From NCBI GenBank assembly GCA_032718475.1, contig JAUCBJ010000581.1, forward strand, positions 1-26,310: a stretch of DNA of 26,310 nt, read 5' to 3'. This DNA comes from Nemertoderma westbladi. Taxonomy: Eukaryota; Xenacoelomorpha; Nemertodermatida; Nemertodermatidae. The first letter of the stretch is position 1. The number at the start of each line of letters is the position of its first letter. Below are positions 25,012-26,310 of the stretch, in pieces. The notes beneath the pieces were generated by a model that saw nothing but the letters and a program-made list of their open reading frames with translations, searched no databases and was not told the DNA's origin. Both the position numbers and the translations under genes were made by a program.

Positions 25012-26310
25012 ATGCCTCGGAGCAAACCCTTTGGTAAAAGGAGGGGTACCTTCCCTCCAGCTAATAGGCCTACTTCCAAACTGCCAACCCGGAGGAGTGC
25101 TTCGAATAAGAAACTCTCGAGTAATGGTACGCCTAAACTACCAGTATCTTCTCCAACCGAAACTTCGCACCAATTCCATGTTATCGACATGGACCTGCTC
25201 AATGACGCTTTGGCTTCATCTGTGTTGTGTAACTGGTGCAATAGTTCCTCGGTTCAACTAACCGTCAATAGCTCCTACGGGATTGCAACGAACTTCTCGA
25301 TAACTTGCCAAAATGAAAACTGTTCAGCCAATCCTGGAACATTTTGGTCTTCCGCTAGAGGAAATACAAGACTGTTCGAATCAAATATTCGTTATGTCTA
25401 TGGTTTGCGGTGTGTTGGATTGGGTCGTGAACAGGGGAGATTGCTTTCGGCTATAATGAATATACCTCCTCCACCTCAAATATTTGGTCGATATACATCG
25501 GTGATCAACACAACTATTAAATCAGTGGCGAAGGAGTCGATGGTTAGAGCTACAAAGGAGGCAATTGAGACTAATACTTTGGAACCAAAGGAACATCTGG
25601 CCGTGAGTTTAGATGGTTCCTGGCAGAAACGGGGCCACACTTCTCTCAATGCTGTAGTAACTTGCATTAGTGTTGATACTGGAAAAGCCCTGGATGTGGA
25701 AGTCGTTTCGAAATACTGTGCTGGGTGTAGAAGTCCCTCTGTAGAGAACCAACTTGAACATGAACCTCGCTGTGTCAAAAATTTTGAGGGAACCAGCGGC
25801 GCTATGGAGGCAGCAGGTGCGACGGCGATCTTTTCTCGTTCTGAATTGGAACGGGGAGTGAAGTACTCCCACTACCTCGGCGATGGAGACTCTAGTAGTT
25901 TTCGGAAAGTGGCAGACTCAGATCCTTACAAGGGTGAGCCTGAAATAGCCAAGCTTGAGTGTGTTGGCCATGTCCAGAAGCGGATGGGAGCTCAACTTCG
26001 TCGCCTCAAGAAGGACTTCCAGGGCAAACCAAAGTTTGGTGTCCCTGCAAAAAAACTCGCTGATGGTAAACCGCTTGGAGGAAAGAATCGGCTAACTGAT
26101 TCAGAGATCGACAAGTACCAAAACTATTACGGAAGGGCAATAAGGGCAAATCTAACTTCTGTTGAGGATATGCGTCGTGCTGTTTGGGCGACCTATTTTC
26201 ATCGCCGGTCAACTGATGAGTTTCCATCTCATAGTTTGTGCCCTCCCGGAGAGCCTAGTTGGTGTGGCTATAATTTACCAAGGAGCTTTACACACACAAT
26301 TCTCAACCGG
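25012..26310 (+). CDS. Mutator-like DDE transposase, N-terminal 433 residues, runs off window
   Basis: From ATG 25012 (purine at -3) the frame is open without interruption to the last base, 433 codons so far. Features: a basic, Pro-rich N-terminus (1-50); a probable zinc site (Cys73, Cys76, Cys99, Cys104); SLDGSWQKRGHTSLNAVV with the first catalytic-type Asp201; a Cys-rich segment (236-254); EGTSGAMEAAGA; YLGDGDSSSF with the second Asp (291 or 293); ECVGHVQKRMGAQLR (316-330); and LCPPGEPSWCGY near the window end. This order matches the Mutator-like transposase family widespread in invertebrate genomes, which cuts and pastes DNA elements in the nucleus. The catalytic Glu and C-terminus are probably beyond the window. 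The open frame suggests a young or domesticated copy. Family call from remembered motifs, fairly sure. Confidence 0.85.
   Translation, partial: MPRSKPFGKRRGTFPPANRPTSKLPTRRSASNKKLSSNGTPKLPVSSPTETSHQFHVIDMDLLNDALASSVLCNWCNSSSVQLTVNSSYGIATNFSITCQNENCSANPGTFWSSARGNTRLFESNIRYVYGLRCVGLGREQGRLLSAIMNIPPPPQIFGRYTSVINTTIKSVAKESMVRATKEAIETNTLEPKEHLAVSLDGSWQKRGHTSLNAVVTCISVDTGKALDVEVVSKYCAGCRSPSVENQLEHEPRCVKNFEGTSGAMEAAGATAIFSRSELERGVKYSHYLGDGDSSSFRKVADSDPYKGEPEIAKLECVGHVQKRMGAQLRRLKKDFQGKPKFGVPAKKLADGKPLGGKNRLTDSEIDKYQNYYGRAIRANLTSVEDMRRAVWATYFHRRSTDEFPSHSLCPPGEPSWCGYNLPRSFTHTILNR

Overview
This is an animal nuclear DNA window, probably from a large, repeat-rich invertebrate genome. The evidence is a C2H2 zinc-finger gene, an ORF1/ORF2 LINE of the CR1/L2 type, a Mutator-like DDE transposase, an LTR element, MITE-like and fold-back elements, minisatellites and long poly(G)/poly(C) tracts. 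No bacterial gene, operon or rRNA is present. The taxon cannot be fixed from the sequence alone.

Layout. (1) 1-3550: what looks like the interior and 3' LTR of an LTR retrotransposon with a BEL/Pao-like gag zinc knuckle and no pol. Its gag frame is split at a 26-base poly(G) run. (2) 3595-3939: the C-terminal scrap of another retroelement reverse transcriptase, directly against the LTR. (3) 3940-8425: gene-free DNA with several unusual repeats: 31-bp hairpin units, five short palindromes sharing one core, and an 0.8-kb minisatellite of period 10. (4) 8426-9355: a MITE-like element whose ends are stacked C/G palindromes and whose interior holds a 68-bp satellite. (5) 9356-13830: a cluster of CTAAATAAG-type motifs, then a decayed LINE (ORF1, endonuclease, reverse transcriptase) with an 890-bp fold-back element between ORF1 and ORF2. 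(6) 13831-14764: satellite remnants and a small unrecognised minus-strand ORF. (7) 14765-23833: the centrepiece, a single uninterrupted frame of 3022 codons with 102 consecutive C2H2 zinc fingers at an exact 84-bp period. A 103rd finger lies out of frame after a one-base insertion. (8) 25012 to the window end: an intact, still open Mutator-like transposase.

The zinc-finger gene is the most unusual object. Three quarters of its fingers carry one of only two recognition helices, arranged in a three-finger (252-bp) higher-order repeat. A 1.3-kb block has been duplicated inside the array at an offset of exactly 20 fingers. This is the sequence behaviour of a satellite, yet the frame stays open for 9 kb. 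The genes are not an operon and share no visible pathway. A role for the zinc-finger protein in binding repeats or mobile elements is only an inference from its setting.
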